A DNA stretch of 64,000 nt from Pseudoalteromonas rhizosphaerae (GCF_902498845.1 NZ_CABVLM010000002.1:310001-374000), one strand, 5' to 3'. Shown: positions 17,085 to 28,570, counted from the stretch's first letter. Numbers and translations: made by a program. The notes: generated from the sequence alone by a model not told the origin.

Positions 17085-18048
17085 CTTGGCTGAAAATATA
17101 ACCTTGATAGATTAAAAACGCGACCAATAACAGGCCACCTTCAACTCTATTAATGCGTCTTGTGCCCCTAAAACTCAAGGACATAGCAATAAGGGCTATG
17201 GTGGCACCAATCATTATTAAGGCATCACGGTTTGCAGCTGAAGGATCAATAATTGAAGGGTTGATAATCCCAGCCAGTGGCAACACAGCTAAAATGTTAA
17301 AGATATTTGAGCCAACAATATTACCCAGTGCTAAATCATCTTCGTTTTTTAATACCCCAGCAATACAGGCTGCCAGCTCAGGCAAACTGGTACCAATAGC
17401 AATAATGGTTAACCCTATTACTAAATCACTTAGGCCAAAGTATTTGGCTATATCAACTGCTGAGCCAACTAAAAAATGTGAGCTGACAGGCAGTAATATC
17501 ATACCAATAATTAACCAAAATAAAGCCGATTTGGTGGGCACGTTATCTGGTACGTCTTCACAGGCTTCACTTACAAATGGGTCGTCAGCTTGGTTTTTAG
17601 CGCGAATAGAAATAATAACTAAGCCCGCAATAAAGACCACAAAGCCAATGATTAATGCAACGCCCTCAGCAAATGAAAAGTAGTTATCAGAAAATACATA
17701 CCAGGCAGCGATTGACACTAGTAGTACAAGCGGCATTTCGCGTTTTAATGTCATTGATGATACTGAGAGTGGGCGCAATAGCGCGGTAATACCTAAAACA
17801 AGTAAAATATTAGTGATATTTGAGCCAACGGCGTTACCCACGGCAGTGTCAGTTTTACCGGCAAGCGCAGCTGATGCTGAGACCATCATTTCAGGGGCTG
17901 ACGAGCCCATCGCAACAACGGTTAAGCCAACAATAAGAGTAGGAACACCGAAATTTTTTGCCAGTGCCGCAGCACCATAAACAAAGCGATCCGCACTCCA
18001 AACTAGAGCTGCAAATCCGAGAATTAAAATGACAAAAGAAGTCACCAT
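17077..18048 (-). CDS. yrbG: Calcium/sodium antiporter family protein YrbG
   Basis: The 323-aa membrane protein has two inverted halves of about five helices each. Each carries the alpha-repeat signature of the CaCA family: GSSAPEMMVSASAAL in the first half and GTSLPELAACIAGVL in the second. The acidic PE residues coordinate the cation. The exact ions carried are not known. The start at 18048 (MVTSFVILILGF) matches the family; an ATG at 18102 would add 18 residues before the first helix. yrbG heads the kdsD-kdsC-lptCAB operon, divergent from mlaF, as in E. coli. Confidence 0.92.
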   Translation of the reverse strand: MVTSFVILILGFAALVWSADRFVYGAAALAKNFGVPTLIVGLTVVAMGSSAPEMMVSASAALAGKTDTAVGNAVGSNITNILLVLGITALLRPLSVSSMTLKREMPLVLLVSIAAWYVFSDNYFSFAEGVALIIGFVVFIAGLVIISIRAKNQADDPFVSEACEDVPDNVPTKSALFWLIIGMILLPVSSHFLVGSAVDIAKYFGLSDLVIGLTIIAIGTSLPELAACIAGVLKNEDDLALGNIVGSNIFNILAVLPLAGIINPSIIDPSAANRDALIMIGATIALIAMSLSFRGTRRINRVEGGLLLVAFLIYQGYIFSQVA

Positions 18049-18291
18049 TACGTTACGCCAATTATTCAAAATGAGATGACTGCAAATAGTAACAAAAGCC
18101 AACCTGAAAGTATAAATAAAAGAATCTGCGAAGCTTGTTAGATTATGGACTGATTTGGACTGAGAATAATTATTTAAGCGACGGTTAAGCCTACTGCTGT
18201 AAGGTTTGCAGCGCTATTACATAGAATATTACAAAATTTTACGATTTGTTTTTTCCATCTTGCTGTAAAAACGCTTAAAATAGGTGAACTA

Positions 18292-19119
18292 GTGAAAATA
18301 GTAATGGAGAGCGACTTGTCGCAACCAATAGTAGAAATCAAGGATGTAAGCTTTTCTAGGGGCAATCGCTGCATATATAAAAATATGAGCTTTAGTGTCC
18401 CGAAAGGAAAAATTACGGCAATAATGGGACCAAGCGGAATTGGTAAAACCACCATGTTGCGTTTAATTGGTGGTCAATTAAAACCAGATAGCGGCACTAT
18501 TTTATTCGAAGGTAATAACATTCCTGCCATGTCGCGCAAAGAGCTTTATGCGGCGCGAACCAAAATGAGTATGTTGTTCCAAAGCGGCGCATTATTTACC
18601 GATATGTCAGTATTTGACAATATCGCTTTTCCGCTGCGTGAACACACTCGTCTAAGTGAAGATTTAATTCGCCTTGTGGTGCTAATGAAATTACAAGCTG
18701 TTGGCTTGCGTGGCGCACAAGATCTAATGCCTTCTGAGCTGTCAGGTGGTATGGCACGTCGTGCTGCATTAGCGCGCTCAATCGCACTTGATCCTGAATT
18801 AATTATGTATGATGAGCCATTTGCAGGCCAAGACCCAATTTCCATGGGGGTATTAGTTAAGTTGATTAAATCGCTTAATCAAGTGCTTGGATTATCATCA
18901 TTAATCGTAACTCACGATGTAACAGAAGTGATGAGCATTGCCGATCACGTTATCATTATTGCCGATCAAGGCGTTATTGGTAGCGGTACACCGGATGAAA
19001 TGCGTAATCATGAATCGGCCCTAGTTCAGCAGTTCTTAAAAGGATTATCTGATGGCCCAGTGCCGTTTCATTTTCCTGCTCAACCTTATCAAGAAGAATT
19101 ACTGGGAGGGCGCCGCTGA
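18292..19119 (+). CDS. mlaF: Phospholipid ABC transporter ATPase MlaF
   Basis: This 275-aa ABC ATPase has Walker [10 protein letters not shown] (46-54), signature LSGGMARR (150-157) and Walker [14 protein letters not shown]. MlaF drives MlaE in the MlaFEDB complex, which moves phospholipid between MlaC and the inner membrane and keeps the outer leaflet free of phospholipid. The GTG at 18292 has AGGTGA 4 nt upstream; an ATG at 18304 is the alternative but is poorly spaced. The stop overlaps the mlaE start. Confidence 0.96.
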   Translation: MKIVMESDLSQPIVEIKDVSFSRGNRCIYKNMSFSVPKGKITAIMGPSGIGKTTMLRLIGGQLKPDSGTILFEGNNIPAMSRKELYAARTKMSMLFQSGALFTDMSVFDNIAFPLREHTRLSEDLIRLVVLMKLQAVGLRGAQDLMPSELSGGMARRAALARSIALDPELIMYDEPFAGQDPISMGVLVKLIKSLNQVLGLSSLIVTHDVTEVMSIADHVIIIADQGVIGSGTPDEMRNHESALVQQFLKGLSDGPVPFHFPAQPYQEELLGGRR

Positions 19120-19898
19120 TGTTTGATTTTTTGCAAATGCTAGGTCATAAAACGTTAGGACGATTTGCTGCACTTGGTCGCTCCACTCAGATGTTGATAG
19201 GTGCGTTATGGAGTTTGCCTAATTTTAGAAAAGGCACGCCGCTTTTAATACGACAATTATATATGGTCGGCTCGCAGTCACTATTGATTATCATGGTGTC
19301 GGGCTTATTCATTGGTATGGTATTGGCGTTGCAAGGCTACACCGTACTAGTTGGTTATGGTGCAGAGGACAGCTTAGGTCCATTAGTCGCATTGAGTTTA
19401 CTCAGAGAGTTAGGCCCTGTTGTTACTGCATTATTGTTTGCCGGGCGAGCTGGTAGTGCATTAACCGCTGAAATAGGTTTAATGAAAGCGACTGAGCAGT
19501 TATCAAGTCTTGAAATGATGGCCATTGACCCTCTTAAACGTATTATCGCGCCACGCTTTTGGGCGGGCTTTATCAGTATGCCATTACTGGCGTTAATATT
19601 TTCAGCAGTTGCAATTATTGGTGCTCATTTAGTGGGTGTTGATTGGTTGGGTGTTGATACGGGGAGTTTTTGGTCAATCATGCAGTCACAAGTATCGTTT
19701 CAGCAAGATATTTTAAATGGCATGATCAAGAGTTTTGTATTTGCCATCGTGGTTACATGGATTGCGCTTTATAAAGGCTACGATTGTATACCGACCTCTG
19801 AAGGGATCAGTAAAGCAACAACAGAGACAGTTGTACACTCATCTTTGGCTGTTTTAGGGTTTGATTTTATTTTGACAGCGGTAATGTTTACTAGCTAA
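19119..19898 (+). CDS. mlaE: Phospholipid ABC transporter permease MlaE
   Basis: The 259-aa protein is an MlaE/YrbE-type permease with about five or six membrane helices after an amphipathic N-terminal segment. Conserved features include [46 protein letters not shown] and the C-terminal [17 protein letters not shown]. It forms the membrane core of the MlaFEDB transporter. The start overlaps mlaF by 1 nt. Confidence 0.96.
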   Translation: MFDFLQMLGHKTLGRFAALGRSTQMLIGALWSLPNFRKGTPLLIRQLYMVGSQSLLIIMVSGLFIGMVLALQGYTVLVGYGAEDSLGPLVALSLLRELGPVVTALLFAGRAGSALTAEIGLMKATEQLSSLEMMAIDPLKRIIAPRFWAGFISMPLLALIFSAVAIIGAHLVGVDWLGVDTGSFWSIMQSQVSFQQDILNGMIKSFVFAIVVTWIALYKGYDCIPTSEGISKATTETVVHSSLAVLGFDFILTAVMFTS

Positions 19899-19912
19899 TA
19901 AAGGTATAGATA

Positions 19913-20461
19913 ATGAATTCACGGAAATTAGAAATTTTAGTTGGTTTTTTTGTTGCGCTAGGCATAGCAGCTTTTGCTATGTTGGCGTTAAAAGTTGCCA
20001 ATGCAGGGATCAGCGGCAACGGCGAAACTTACTTATTGAAAGCCAAGTTTGAAAACATTGGTTCATTAAAAACACGTGCGCCGATTAAAGTAGGTGGTGT
20101 AGTGGTTGGTCGAGTTGAGGGTATTTCAATTCACCCACAAGAATTTGTGCCAGTTGTTGATATGACGATTGATGCGCAATATAAATGTCGTTTTTCAGAT
20201 ACCAGCTCAGTTTCAATTTTGACATCAGGCATCCTAGGTGAGCAATATTTAGGGATTAACCCTGTCATTGCCCCAAAATCAGCTGAACAAGCGTGTTTAG
20301 GTGTTGCGGTAACAAGTAATGATAAAAACTTAGGGTTAGACGAGTTATTTGGTGTTGAAAGCAAAGCCTTAAATGATGGCGACTATATCACTGACACGAA
20401 ATCAGCATTGGTGCTTGAAGAGTTAATCGGGCAATTTTTATTCAATCAAGGCGGCGAGTAA
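19913..20461 (+). CDS. mlaD: MCE-domain lipid transport protein MlaD
   Basis: The 182-aa protein has an N-terminal membrane anchor (about 6-28, EILVGFFVALGIAAFAMLAL) and one MCE domain (about 38-120: LLKAKFENIGSLKTRAPIKV onward). A short helical tail follows (about 160-178) that would line the hexameric pore. MlaD rings sit on MlaE in the inner membrane and exchange phospholipid with MlaC. The length is almost identical to that of E. coli MlaD. Confidence 0.96.
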   Translation: MNSRKLEILVGFFVALGIAAFAMLALKVANAGISGNGETYLLKAKFENIGSLKTRAPIKVGGVVVGRVEGISIHPQEFVPVVDMTIDAQYKCRFSDTSSVSILTSGILGEQYLGINPVIAPKSAEQACLGVAVTSNDKNLGLDELFGVESKALNDGDYITDTKSALVLEELIGQFLFNQGGE

Positions 20462-20467
20462 GTAATT

Positions 20468-21142
20468 ATGTTTAAGAAATTTTTAATTTTAGTTGCGCTG
20501 ACTTTCAGCGCGATCACCGTAGCAAGCGATGCGGTCGATTTAACAGACCCATATAAAATGGTCCGCCAAGTATCTGATAATACTTTTCAACGTATTACTC
20601 GTGACCAGCCTTTAATCGAAAAAGATAAAGAGCATCTACGGGTTATCGTCAAAGAAGAGTTGATGCCTTACATTGATTATAAATATGCTGCACTGCGTGT
20701 ATTAGGAAGTCATGTATCAAAAGTGCGTGCGATTAAAGATCCTGCTGAGCAAAAGCAAGCGGTTGAGGATATCAAACACTTTATTGATGTGTTTCAAGAA
20801 TACTTAATCGCCACTTATGCTGGCGTGTTTACCCAATACACCAACCAAAAAGTAGAGTTTGGTGCAAGCAAAGAGTTTGCAGGACAAGACCTTGTATTAG
20901 TGAAAACCAAAATTGTCGAGCCAGGTAAGCCGGAAATTAAAATTGATTTTAAAGTACGTGAAGATCGCGATGGCGAATGGCGTGCTTATGACATGGTTGC
21001 TGAGGGCATTAGTTTATTAGATGCCAAGCAAAGTGAATTTCAAGGCATTTTGCGCCAGCAAGGTATTAACCATGTAAGTGACCTACTTGAACAGAAAAGT
21101 AAGTTGCCAGTGCAATTTAGAGGTGACGGCGGTAATGAGTAA
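20468..21142 (+). CDS. mlaC: Periplasmic phospholipid-binding protein MlaC
   Basis: The 224-aa precursor begins with a signal peptide (MFKKFLILVALTFSAITVAS) followed by the MlaC/Ttg2 domain with the family segments VKEELMPYIDYKYAALRVLG and FTQYTNQKVEF. MlaC carries single phospholipids through the periplasm between the MlaA-porin complex and MlaD. It overlaps mlaB by 8 nt. Confidence 0.95.
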   Translation: MFKKFLILVALTFSAITVASDAVDLTDPYKMVRQVSDNTFQRITRDQPLIEKDKEHLRVIVKEELMPYIDYKYAALRVLGSHVSKVRAIKDPAEQKQAVEDIKHFIDVFQEYLIATYAGVFTQYTNQKVEFGASKEFAGQDLVLVKTKIVEPGKPEIKIDFKVREDRDGEWRAYDMVAEGISLLDAKQSEFQGILRQQGINHVSDLLEQKSKLPVQFRGDGGNE

Positions 21143-21428
21143 AGTAACGGTTACTCAGATTGACGAACAGCACTATCGAGTCAGTGGTGAATTGACTCGA
21201 AATTCAATTTCCGCTGAACGACTTCTGAATAAAAACTCACAAACTAGCCATAAAAACTGGTATTTTGACCTTTCTGAGGTGTCTAGGGTTGACACGGCGG
21301 GCTTAGCTTGGTTAATTCACTCTTTCGCAGAATTAAAGCAGCAAGGTGTTCACCTTGAATTGCAAAATATTCCTGAACAACTGCAAAAGTTGATGCAGTT
21401 GGGACAGGTTACCAACCTATTTGAGTGA
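21135..21428 (+). CDS. mlaB: STAS domain protein MlaB
   Basis: This 97-aa single STAS domain has the helix-cap signature [20 protein letters not shown], the stretch by which MlaB binds and activates MlaF. The start at 21135 (MSKVTVTQI) is chosen: a GGTGACGGCGGT stretch precedes it and it gives the family length. A longer frame from 21078 lies within mlaC. The overlaps with mlaC and the close ibaG gene keep the operon compact. Confidence 0.93.
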   Translation: MSKVTVTQIDEQHYRVSGELTRNSISAERLLNKNSQTSHKNWYFDLSEVSRVDTAGLAWLIHSFAELKQQGVHLELQNIPEQLQKLMQLGQVTNLFE

Positions 21429-21433
21429 GAGTT

Positions 21434-22964
<1,531 letters not shown>

Positions 22965-22967
22965 TAG

Positions 22968-23003
22968 CCTAGAACCTAGGTCCTAGCTTCTAGGCCCTAG
23001 GTT
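22968..23003. repeat. CTAG-rich dispersed repeat, copy 2
   Basis: CCTAGAACCTAGG, then TCCTAGCTTCTAGGCCCTAG and GTTTTATAG fill the 39-bp gap between the convergent murA and degS genes. AACCTAGG (22973-22980) and CCTAGGTT (22995-23002) can pair, so it may serve as a two-way terminator. Five CTAG tetranucleotides occur in about 33 bp. It is related to 4389-4437. Confidence 0.5.
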
Positions 23004-24086
23004 TTATAGTTTAGTCTCTAACTCTGCAACCTTCACCATCACTTTTAGTACTTTTCCATTTCGATAAAGTTCAAATTCTATTTCATGGCCCGGCTCTGAA
23101 TTACCAATTCTGGTTAAGGTTTTTTGTGGGTTAGTGACATCTTCACCGCCAATTTTAATCACAATATCTTGTTCTTTAATACCAGCTTGCCATGCTGGAC
23201 CTAATGGATCTAGGTTGGTTATACGCAAGCCAGCAATAGGGGTGAACTTATCGCTCACTTCTTTACCGGTACTATCAACGGCAGTACCTGTGAAGCCCAA
23301 GTAACCACGCACAACACGACCATGACGGATCAGTTTATCCATTACTTCTTTCGCTAACGAGTACGGTACGGCGAAGAATATGCCTTGGATATCCAGATTC
23401 TCTCGGGTTTTAAATTGTGCTGAGGTGATCCCAACCAAGTCGCCATTAGAGTTAACCAGTGCGCCACCTGAGTTGCCGACATTAATTGCCGCATCCATTT
23501 GTAGCAGACTATTATAAGGACTATCGGTAATTTTTTGTTTACCCGTGGCACTGATGATCCCTTGGGTGATTGTTTGCCCTAGATTCAGCGGATTACCAAT
23601 CGCCAGCACCACATCACCCACGCGAGGCGTAAAACGCTCACTAATTGGGATAACTGGCAAGTGCTCAACGTTAATTTTCAACAGTGCTAAGTCGGTGATG
23701 GTATCAAAGCCGATGAGCTGAACATCAAAATAACGGCGGCCATCAGTAAGCAGCACCATAATTTGATCAGCATTATTGATCACATGATAGTTGGTAAGAA
23801 TATAGCCATCACTTGACATGATCACACCGGAGCCAAGTTCTTGCACGGTGTTTTGCCGTTTATAACGAGGTTCCTTTGAAATGCTCTCAGAAATGATTGT
23901 CACAACAGATGGCGCTGCGCGCTGTACTGCATCGGCAAAGCTCAAATGGTCAATACTCATAGCACTTGGTAAGGGGACATTGGGTAACAGCGTTGCACGC
24001 ATATTTGGGCTAAAAAATACTACCAAAAATGCGATACCGAGTCCGGCAAATAGCGGGGGAAGGACAAACTTAAAAAATTTCAGCAC
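23004..24086 (-). CDS. degS: Site-1 serine endoprotease DegS
   Basis: The 360-aa protein has one N-terminal membrane anchor (about 5-27), a trypsin-like protease domain with His101 (TNYHVIN), Asp132 (TDLALLKI) and Ser206 (GNSGGALVN), and one PDZ domain (about 260-350). DegS senses misfolded outer-membrane protein ends and cuts RseA to release sigma-E. The single PDZ and the anchor distinguish it from DegQ upstream. A terminator separates the two genes. Confidence 0.95.
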   Translation of the reverse strand: MLKFFKFVLPPLFAGLGIAFLVVFFSPNMRATLLPNVPLPSAMSIDHLSFADAVQRAAPSVVTIISESISKEPRYKRQNTVQELGSGVIMSSDGYILTNYHVINNADQIMVLLTDGRRYFDVQLIGFDTITDLALLKINVEHLPVIPISERFTPRVGDVVLAIGNPLNLGQTITQGIISATGKQKITDSPYNSLLQMDAAINVGNSGGALVNSNGDLVGITSAQFKTRENLDIQGIFFAVPYSLAKEVMDKLIRHGRVVRGYLGFTGTAVDSTGKEVSDKFTPIAGLRITNLDPLGPAWQAGIKEQDIVIKIGGEDVTNPQKTLTRIGNSEPGHEIEFELYRNGKVLKVMVKVAELETKL

Positions 24087-24126
24087 AATGTTCTTATTCT
24101 TAATGAGCGAGCTTCTAATGATGGCA

Positions 24127-24166
24127 CAAAAAAAATAGCAGCGGCAAGTACCACTGCTATTATTTA
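24127..24166 (-). terminator. Rho-independent terminator after degQ
   Basis: On the minus strand AATAGCAGTGG-tacttg-CCGCTGCTATT is followed by a run of T (the A run at 24127-24135 on the plus strand). It lies between the degQ stop and the degS start, so degS should have its own promoter. Confidence 0.75.
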
Positions 24167-24188
24167 TGCGATTTACCTAATATTTATT

Positions 24189-25541
24189 TTATTGAATTAA
24201 AACAAATACCGATTCACGACCGCGTTGTACTCCAAGCACGATGTTACCTTTAGTGTTTTCGATGATCTTATTCATGTCACTAATTGTTTCAACACGCTGA
24301 CGGTTTACTTGCATTACCACGTCGCCTTCTTCAAGGCCGACTCTAGCTGCTGGTGAACGCGGATCAACAGTTGTCACCTCAACCCCTTTATTTCCATTCT
24401 TTTGGGTGTTTTCAAGTGTTGCACCCTGGAAGGCTGGATGTAGTTCATCACCGGCTGCGGTTAGTGCTGATGCCCCATCAAGGGTCACTTTAACGGTTTG
24501 CACTTTGCCATCACGATAAATGCCTAATTTTACCTTTCTGCCTTCACCGAGGGTGGCAATTTTACTGCGCAGTTCATGGAAGCCGCTGATCTCACTACCA
24601 TCAATACTAATAATTACGTCACCAGCTTTAATACCGGCTTCACTGGCGGCAGAATCATCCATTACTTGCATAACATAAGCGCCTTGTTTTACATCAAGCT
24701 GTTGTGCTTTAGCAAGGCCTGCATCCAGTGGACGCCCAGAAATACCTAGTGAGCCACGGCGTACTTCACCATGTTCAATAATTTGGTCAACAAGATTTTT
24801 CATCATATTGGATGGGATTGCAAAGCCGATACCAACATTGCCACCCGATGCACCTAAAATGGCCGTGTTAATACCAATTAGCTCACCGTTTAAGTTAACT
24901 AGCGCACCACCTGAGTTACCTTGGTTAATAGCAGCATCGGTTTGAATAAAATCTTCATAACCTTCAATATTTAAACCACTGCGCCCCATTGCACTAACAA
25001 TCCCTGAGGTAACGGTATGACTTAAACCAAATGGGTTACCAATTGCTACTGCAAAATCACCCACTCGTAGTTGATCTGAGTTTGCCAGTTTAACGGCAAC
25101 TAAATCCTCGGCATCAATTTTTAATAACGCGATGTCTGATTCTTTATCACTACCGATTTTAGTTGCTTCGTATTCACGACCATCTTCAAGAGTAACCAAC
25201 ATTTTTTCAGCATCTTGAACTACGTGGTTATTGGTAACGACATAGCCTTCTTTGGCGTCAATAATAACGCCTGAGCCTAAACCACTAAATTCACGCTTTT
25301 GGCTACGCGGTTGCGGATTGCCAAAAAAGAAATCAAGCGGATCAGCGCGACGACGGACTTCCTTTGAACCGGAGACTTGGATACTAACAACGCCTGGTGT
25401 TATTTGTTCTAGCATCGGCGCTAACGTCGGTAATTGTTGACCATTGACTGCGATAGGCATCTTAGCCATTGATACTGCAGGGGTTAATAATAAACTGGCA
25501 GATAACATTGCTGCACTGATTAACGATAATTTCATTTTCAT
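24189..25541 (-). CDS. degQ: Do-type periplasmic serine protease DegQ/DegP
   Basis: The 450-aa precursor has a signal peptide (cut near SMA-KMP, about 26), a protease domain with His106 (TNNHVVQ), Asp136 (SDIALLKI) and Ser210 (GNSGGALVN), and two PDZ domains (about 260-350 and 365-450). It degrades or refolds damaged envelope proteins and assembles into cages. The pairing with degS and the short Q-linker favour degQ over degP, but the two cannot be separated with certainty from sequence. The start could be Met1 or Met3. Confidence 0.92.
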   Translation of the reverse strand: MKMKLSLISAAMLSASLLLTPAVSMAKMPIAVNGQQLPTLAPMLEQITPGVVSIQVSGSKEVRRRADPLDFFFGNPQPRSQKREFSGLGSGVIIDAKEGYVVTNNHVVQDAEKMLVTLEDGREYEATKIGSDKESDIALLKIDAEDLVAVKLANSDQLRVGDFAVAIGNPFGLSHTVTSGIVSAMGRSGLNIEGYEDFIQTDAAINQGNSGGALVNLNGELIGINTAILGASGGNVGIGFAIPSNMMKNLVDQIIEHGEVRRGSLGISGRPLDAGLAKAQQLDVKQGAYVMQVMDDSAASEAGIKAGDVIISIDGSEISGFHELRSKIATLGEGRKVKLGIYRDGKVQTVKVTLDGASALTAAGDELHPAFQGATLENTQKNGNKGVEVTTVDPRSPAARVGLEEGDVVMQVNRQRVETISDMNKIIENTKGNIVLGVQRGRESVFVLIQ

Positions 25542-25583
25542 AGTCAGGGTTTACTCCACATCACAGGAAAAAGCACAAACAAA

Positions 25584-25609
25584 AAAGGCTGCATAAGCAG
25601 CCTTTTATC
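25584..25609 (-). terminator. Terminator-like hairpin between zapG and degQ
   Basis: On the minus strand AAAGGCTGC-ttat-GCAGCC is followed by TTTTTTG. It ends zapG transcription, yet it lies only about 45 nt before the degQ start codon, so it may also be an attenuator in the degQ leader. Confidence 0.7.
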
Positions 25610-25616
25610 AATTTAG

Positions 25617-25661
25617 TTCAAAACATTTTAAAGTAGGTTCGCTCTTTTGGAATGTTTTGAA
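25617..25661. other. Perfect 11-bp inverted repeat upstream of degQ
   Basis: TTCAAAACATT (25617-25627) and AATGTTTTGAA (25651-25661) are exact inverted copies around a 23-nt loop. The dyad lies 76-120 nt before degQ and could be an operator or an RNA stem. It matches no operator that I recognise. Confidence 0.5.
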
Positions 25662-25750
25662 ATGCATGTAAAACATAAGCTGCTTTATAAACAGACTATG
25701 GGGTCAAAAAAAAGTTCATCAAGAAGCTTTAGAAATTTCTGAAACCTTAA

Positions 25751-26191
25751 TTAAACTTTGTCAGGCTCGGCTACTTTTGGTTCGCCGGCGAATAAGCCTG
25801 ATTCACCTGATACATAATCAGCAGGTTGAGCATGTGCCGATGAACGGTCACTTTGGCGTTCCTTTAGTGAGCGCTGTAGCTGCTCAGTCGTTTCTTTAGA
25901 AAAGAATGGTTCGTTAGGATGCTGTTTTTTATCAGCTAATAGCAGCTTGTTAGTTTCATCAACATGATTTAACAATTGGTCGTAGTTGTCTTTCATTTTG
26001 TTGACGAGTCTACCAGTGCTTGCTAAATGATCTGCAACATCTTGACGGTATTGCTCTAATGCATTTTTAGCTTGTTCTGCTTGTTGCTCTAATTCATCTT
26101 GCTTAAATTGCTTTTTAGTGACGAAGGCGCCAAGGAAAAATGCAGCTACTGCCACAATAACAATAATGCCGATCCAAGTAACTGTACCCAT
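25751..26191 (-). CDS. zapG: Cell-envelope protein ZapG (YhcB, DUF1043)
   Basis: The 146-aa protein has an N-terminal membrane helix (about 4-24, VTWIGIIVIVAVAAFFLGAF) and then a long coiled coil (about 28-90) with the family block YRQDVADHLASTGRLVNKMKDNYDQL. The tail is low-complexity. YhcB/ZapG links division and envelope growth through contacts with the elongasome and LPS synthesis. It is divergent from zapE, as in E. coli. Confidence 0.93.
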   Translation of the reverse strand: MGTVTWIGIIVIVAVAAFFLGAFVTKKQFKQDELEQQAEQAKNALEQYRQDVADHLASTGRLVNKMKDNYDQLLNHVDETNKLLLADKKQHPNEPFFSKETTEQLQRSLKERQSDRSSAHAQPADYVSGESGLFAGEPKVAEPDKV

Positions 26192-26341
26192 AATTCTACC
26201 CCTTTGGGAATTAATACATAAAAATAAAATAACGCCTAGATTGCGTACTCAAGAATAAATCCTGTTGCTGCTAATATACCCCGAGTTACGATGCGTGTTA
26301 ACATATTGCGTAAATTAAACCGTGTTTTATTGTAACTATCT

Positions 26342-27430
26342 ATGACTCCTTGGCAAAAGTACCAACAAGATTTACAGCGTGAAGACTTTGTTTACGATGC
26401 TGCACAAGAAAATGCAGTACGTCATCTACAAAGGCTTTTCGATGACTTAACAGCACAAAAGCCCGCAGCTAAAGGCTGGTTCTCTAAACTATTTAATAAA
26501 AATAGCACGGCGCCTATAAAAGGTTTGTATTTTTGGGGGGGAGTAGGGCGTGGTAAAACCTATTTGGTAGATACCTTCTATGAGGCGCTGCCGGGAACAC
26601 GCAAGATGCGCGTGCATTTTCATCGTTTTATGCACCGTGTTCACGAAGAGCTAAAAAAATTAGACAAAACGGCTAATCCCTTAGAAGTTGTGGCTGATAT
26701 TTTTAAAGCTGAAACCGACATTATCTGCTTTGATGAATTTTTTGTGCAAGACATTACTGATGCCATGCTGCTTGGTGGTTTAATGGAAGCCTTATTTGCG
26801 CGCGGCATTGTGTTAGTGGCAACGTCTAACATTATACCTGATGAGTTATATCGAAATGGTTTGCAGCGTGCTCGCTTTTTACCTGCAATTGCACTTGTTA
26901 ATGCAAACACTGAGATTGTGAATGTGGATTCTGGTATTGATTACCGATTGCGTACTTTAGAGCAAGCAGAGATATTTCATAGCCCATTAGATGAACAAGC
27001 CGATAAAAATCTGTTTGAGTATTTTGATAAGTTATCTCCAGAGCCGGGGAAACTCGATCACCCCATCGAAATTGAAGGGCGAATGATCAAAACCCGTAAG
27101 GTCGCTGATTGTATTGTGATGTTTGATTTCTCTCAGTTGTGTGAAACCGCACGTAGCCAAGTCGATTATATGGAAATAAGCCGTTTATATAACACTGTTA
27201 TTTTATCGAACGTAAAACAGCTTGGCCAAAATAACGATGATGCCGCCAGACGCTTTATTGCGTTAGTCGATGAGTTTTACGAACGCCACGTCACACTTAT
27301 TATTTCTGCTGAAAAACCGATTACGGAACTCTACACGCAAGGCAATCTTAACTTTGAGTTCAGACGTTGTATTAGTCGATTGCAAGAAATGCAGTCGTTA
27401 GAATACTTAGCAAGAGAGCATTTGGTTTAA
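26342..27430 (+). CDS. zapE: Cell division ATPase ZapE (AFG1 family)
   Basis: This 362-aa AFG1-type P-loop ATPase has Walker A GGVGRGKTYL (66-75), Walker B TDIICFDEFFVQDITDAMLL and arginine-finger and sensor segments downstream (NGLQRARFLPAI). ZapE associates with the Z-ring late in constriction and destabilises FtsZ polymers. The ATG at 26342 lies at the left end of the conserved TPWQKYQQDL start. No ribosome binding site is obvious. Confidence 0.95.
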   Translation: MTPWQKYQQDLQREDFVYDAAQENAVRHLQRLFDDLTAQKPAAKGWFSKLFNKNSTAPIKGLYFWGGVGRGKTYLVDTFYEALPGTRKMRVHFHRFMHRVHEELKKLDKTANPLEVVADIFKAETDIICFDEFFVQDITDAMLLGGLMEALFARGIVLVATSNIIPDELYRNGLQRARFLPAIALVNANTEIVNVDSGIDYRLRTLEQAEIFHSPLDEQADKNLFEYFDKLSPEPGKLDHPIEIEGRMIKTRKVADCIVMFDFSQLCETARSQVDYMEISRLYNTVILSNVKQLGQNNDDAARRFIALVDEFYERHVTLIISAEKPITELYTQGNLNFEFRRCISRLQEMQSLEYLAREHLV

Positions 27431-27554
27431 TGTAGCTGTAAGTTATAAGTCGTAAGTTAGACACAAATCAAAACTGTACTTAACTTAACACAAGTACAGT
27501 TTTTAATTTTATCGCTTATCGAACAATTTTCTTGTGGAAAAAACAACCGTCGAG

Positions 27555-27595
27555 TAGCAATGTGGTAAAAGTGCTGGTATACTCCCGCGTCTGCC
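27555..27595 (+). promoter_or_regulatory. Probable promoter of rplM-rpsI with GC-rich discriminator
   Basis: An extended -10 element TGGTATACT (TATACT at 27578-27583) is followed by CCCGCGT, a GC-rich discriminator of the kind seen at ppGpp-repressed ribosomal promoters. The -35 (near TAGCAA, 27555-27560) is weak. Transcription would begin near 27591 and leave a leader of about 150 nt before rplM, room enough for the known L13 autoregulation. Upstream, 27431-27550 shows nothing else clear. Confidence 0.55.
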
Positions 27596-27740
27596 ACGTT
27601 GCGTTCTATTGCCTTCATTAGATTAGCCTCTTTTGAATGGCGCAAAAGTCTTAAACTCGAAGGGGTTGGAGCAAACATTTAGAGCGGTAATTAATAATAA
27701 TTACCTGTGGTTTTAATTGAAAAACATTGGATTTTTATAA

Positions 27741-28169
27741 ATGAAAACGTTTGTTGCTAAACCAGAAACAGTAAAACGTGACTGGTACGTAGTTGACGCT
27801 GAAGGTAAAACTTTAGGTCGCATCGCTACTGAAATCGCTCATCGCCTACGCGGTAAGCACAAAGCTGAGTACACTCCACACGTAGATACTGGTGATTACA
27901 TCATCGTTATCAACGCGGAGAAAGTTACTGTAACTGGTAACAAGTTCAAAGATAAAGTGTACTATGCTCACTCTGGTTTCCCAGGTGGTCTTAAGTCTAC
28001 TACTTTTGATAAACTTCAAGCTGCAAAGCCTGAAATGATCATCGAGAAGGCTGTTAAGGGCATGTTGCCACGTGGTCCTTTAGGCCGCGCAATGTACCGT
28101 AAACTTAAAGTTTACGCAGGTACTGAGCACAACCATGCTGCACAACAGCCTCAGGTTCTAGACATTTAA
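27741..28169 (+). CDS. rplM: 50S ribosomal protein L13
   Basis: The 142-aa protein matches L13 along its length: [20 protein letters not shown] at the start, then [17 protein letters not shown], and [21 protein letters not shown] near the C-terminus. L13 is an early 50S assembly protein that binds 23S rRNA, and in E. coli it represses its own operon. It is followed after 11 nt by rpsI. Confidence 0.98.
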   Translation: MKTFVAKPETVKRDWYVVDAEGKTLGRIATEIAHRLRGKHKAEYTPHVDTGDYIIVINAEKVTVTGNKFKDKVYYAHSGFPGGLKSTTFDKLQAAKPEMIIEKAVKGMLPRGPLGRAMYRKLKVYAGTEHNHAAQQPQVLDI

Positions 28170-28180
28170 GGAGCACTAAC

Positions 28181-28570
28181 ATGGCAAATCAATACTACGG
28201 TACAGGTCGTCGTAAAAGTTCAAGTGCTCGCGTATTCTTACGCCCAGGCACTGGTAACATCGTAATCAACAATCGCTCTTTAGAAGAGTATTTTGGTCGC
28301 GAAACAGCACGCATGGTTGTTCGTCAAGCTTTAGGGCTTGTTGATATGACTGAAAAGTTTGATCTTTACATCACCGTTGCTGGTGGTGGTACTACTGGTC
28401 AAGCTGGTGCTATCCGTCACGGTATCACTCGTGCACTTATGGAGTTTGACGAGTCACTACGTCCACAACTTCGTAAAGCAGGTTTCGTTACTCGTGATGC
28501 ACGTAAAGTTGAGCGTAAGAAAGTGGGTCTTAAGAAAGCGCGTAAGCGTCCACAGTTCTCAAAACGTTAA
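28181..28570 (+). CDS. rpsI: 30S ribosomal protein S9
   Basis: This 129-aa S9 protein begins [20 protein letters not shown] and ends [12 protein letters not shown]. The basic C-terminal tail reaches the P-site tRNA in the 30S subunit. AAGGAGCAC precedes the ATG. It forms a two-gene operon with rplM, closed by the terminator at 28593. Confidence 0.98.
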   Translation: MANQYYGTGRRKSSSARVFLRPGTGNIVINNRSLEEYFGRETARMVVRQALGLVDMTEKFDLYITVAGGGTTGQAGAIRHGITRALMEFDESLRPQLRKAGFVTRDARKVERKKVGLKKARKRPQFSKR

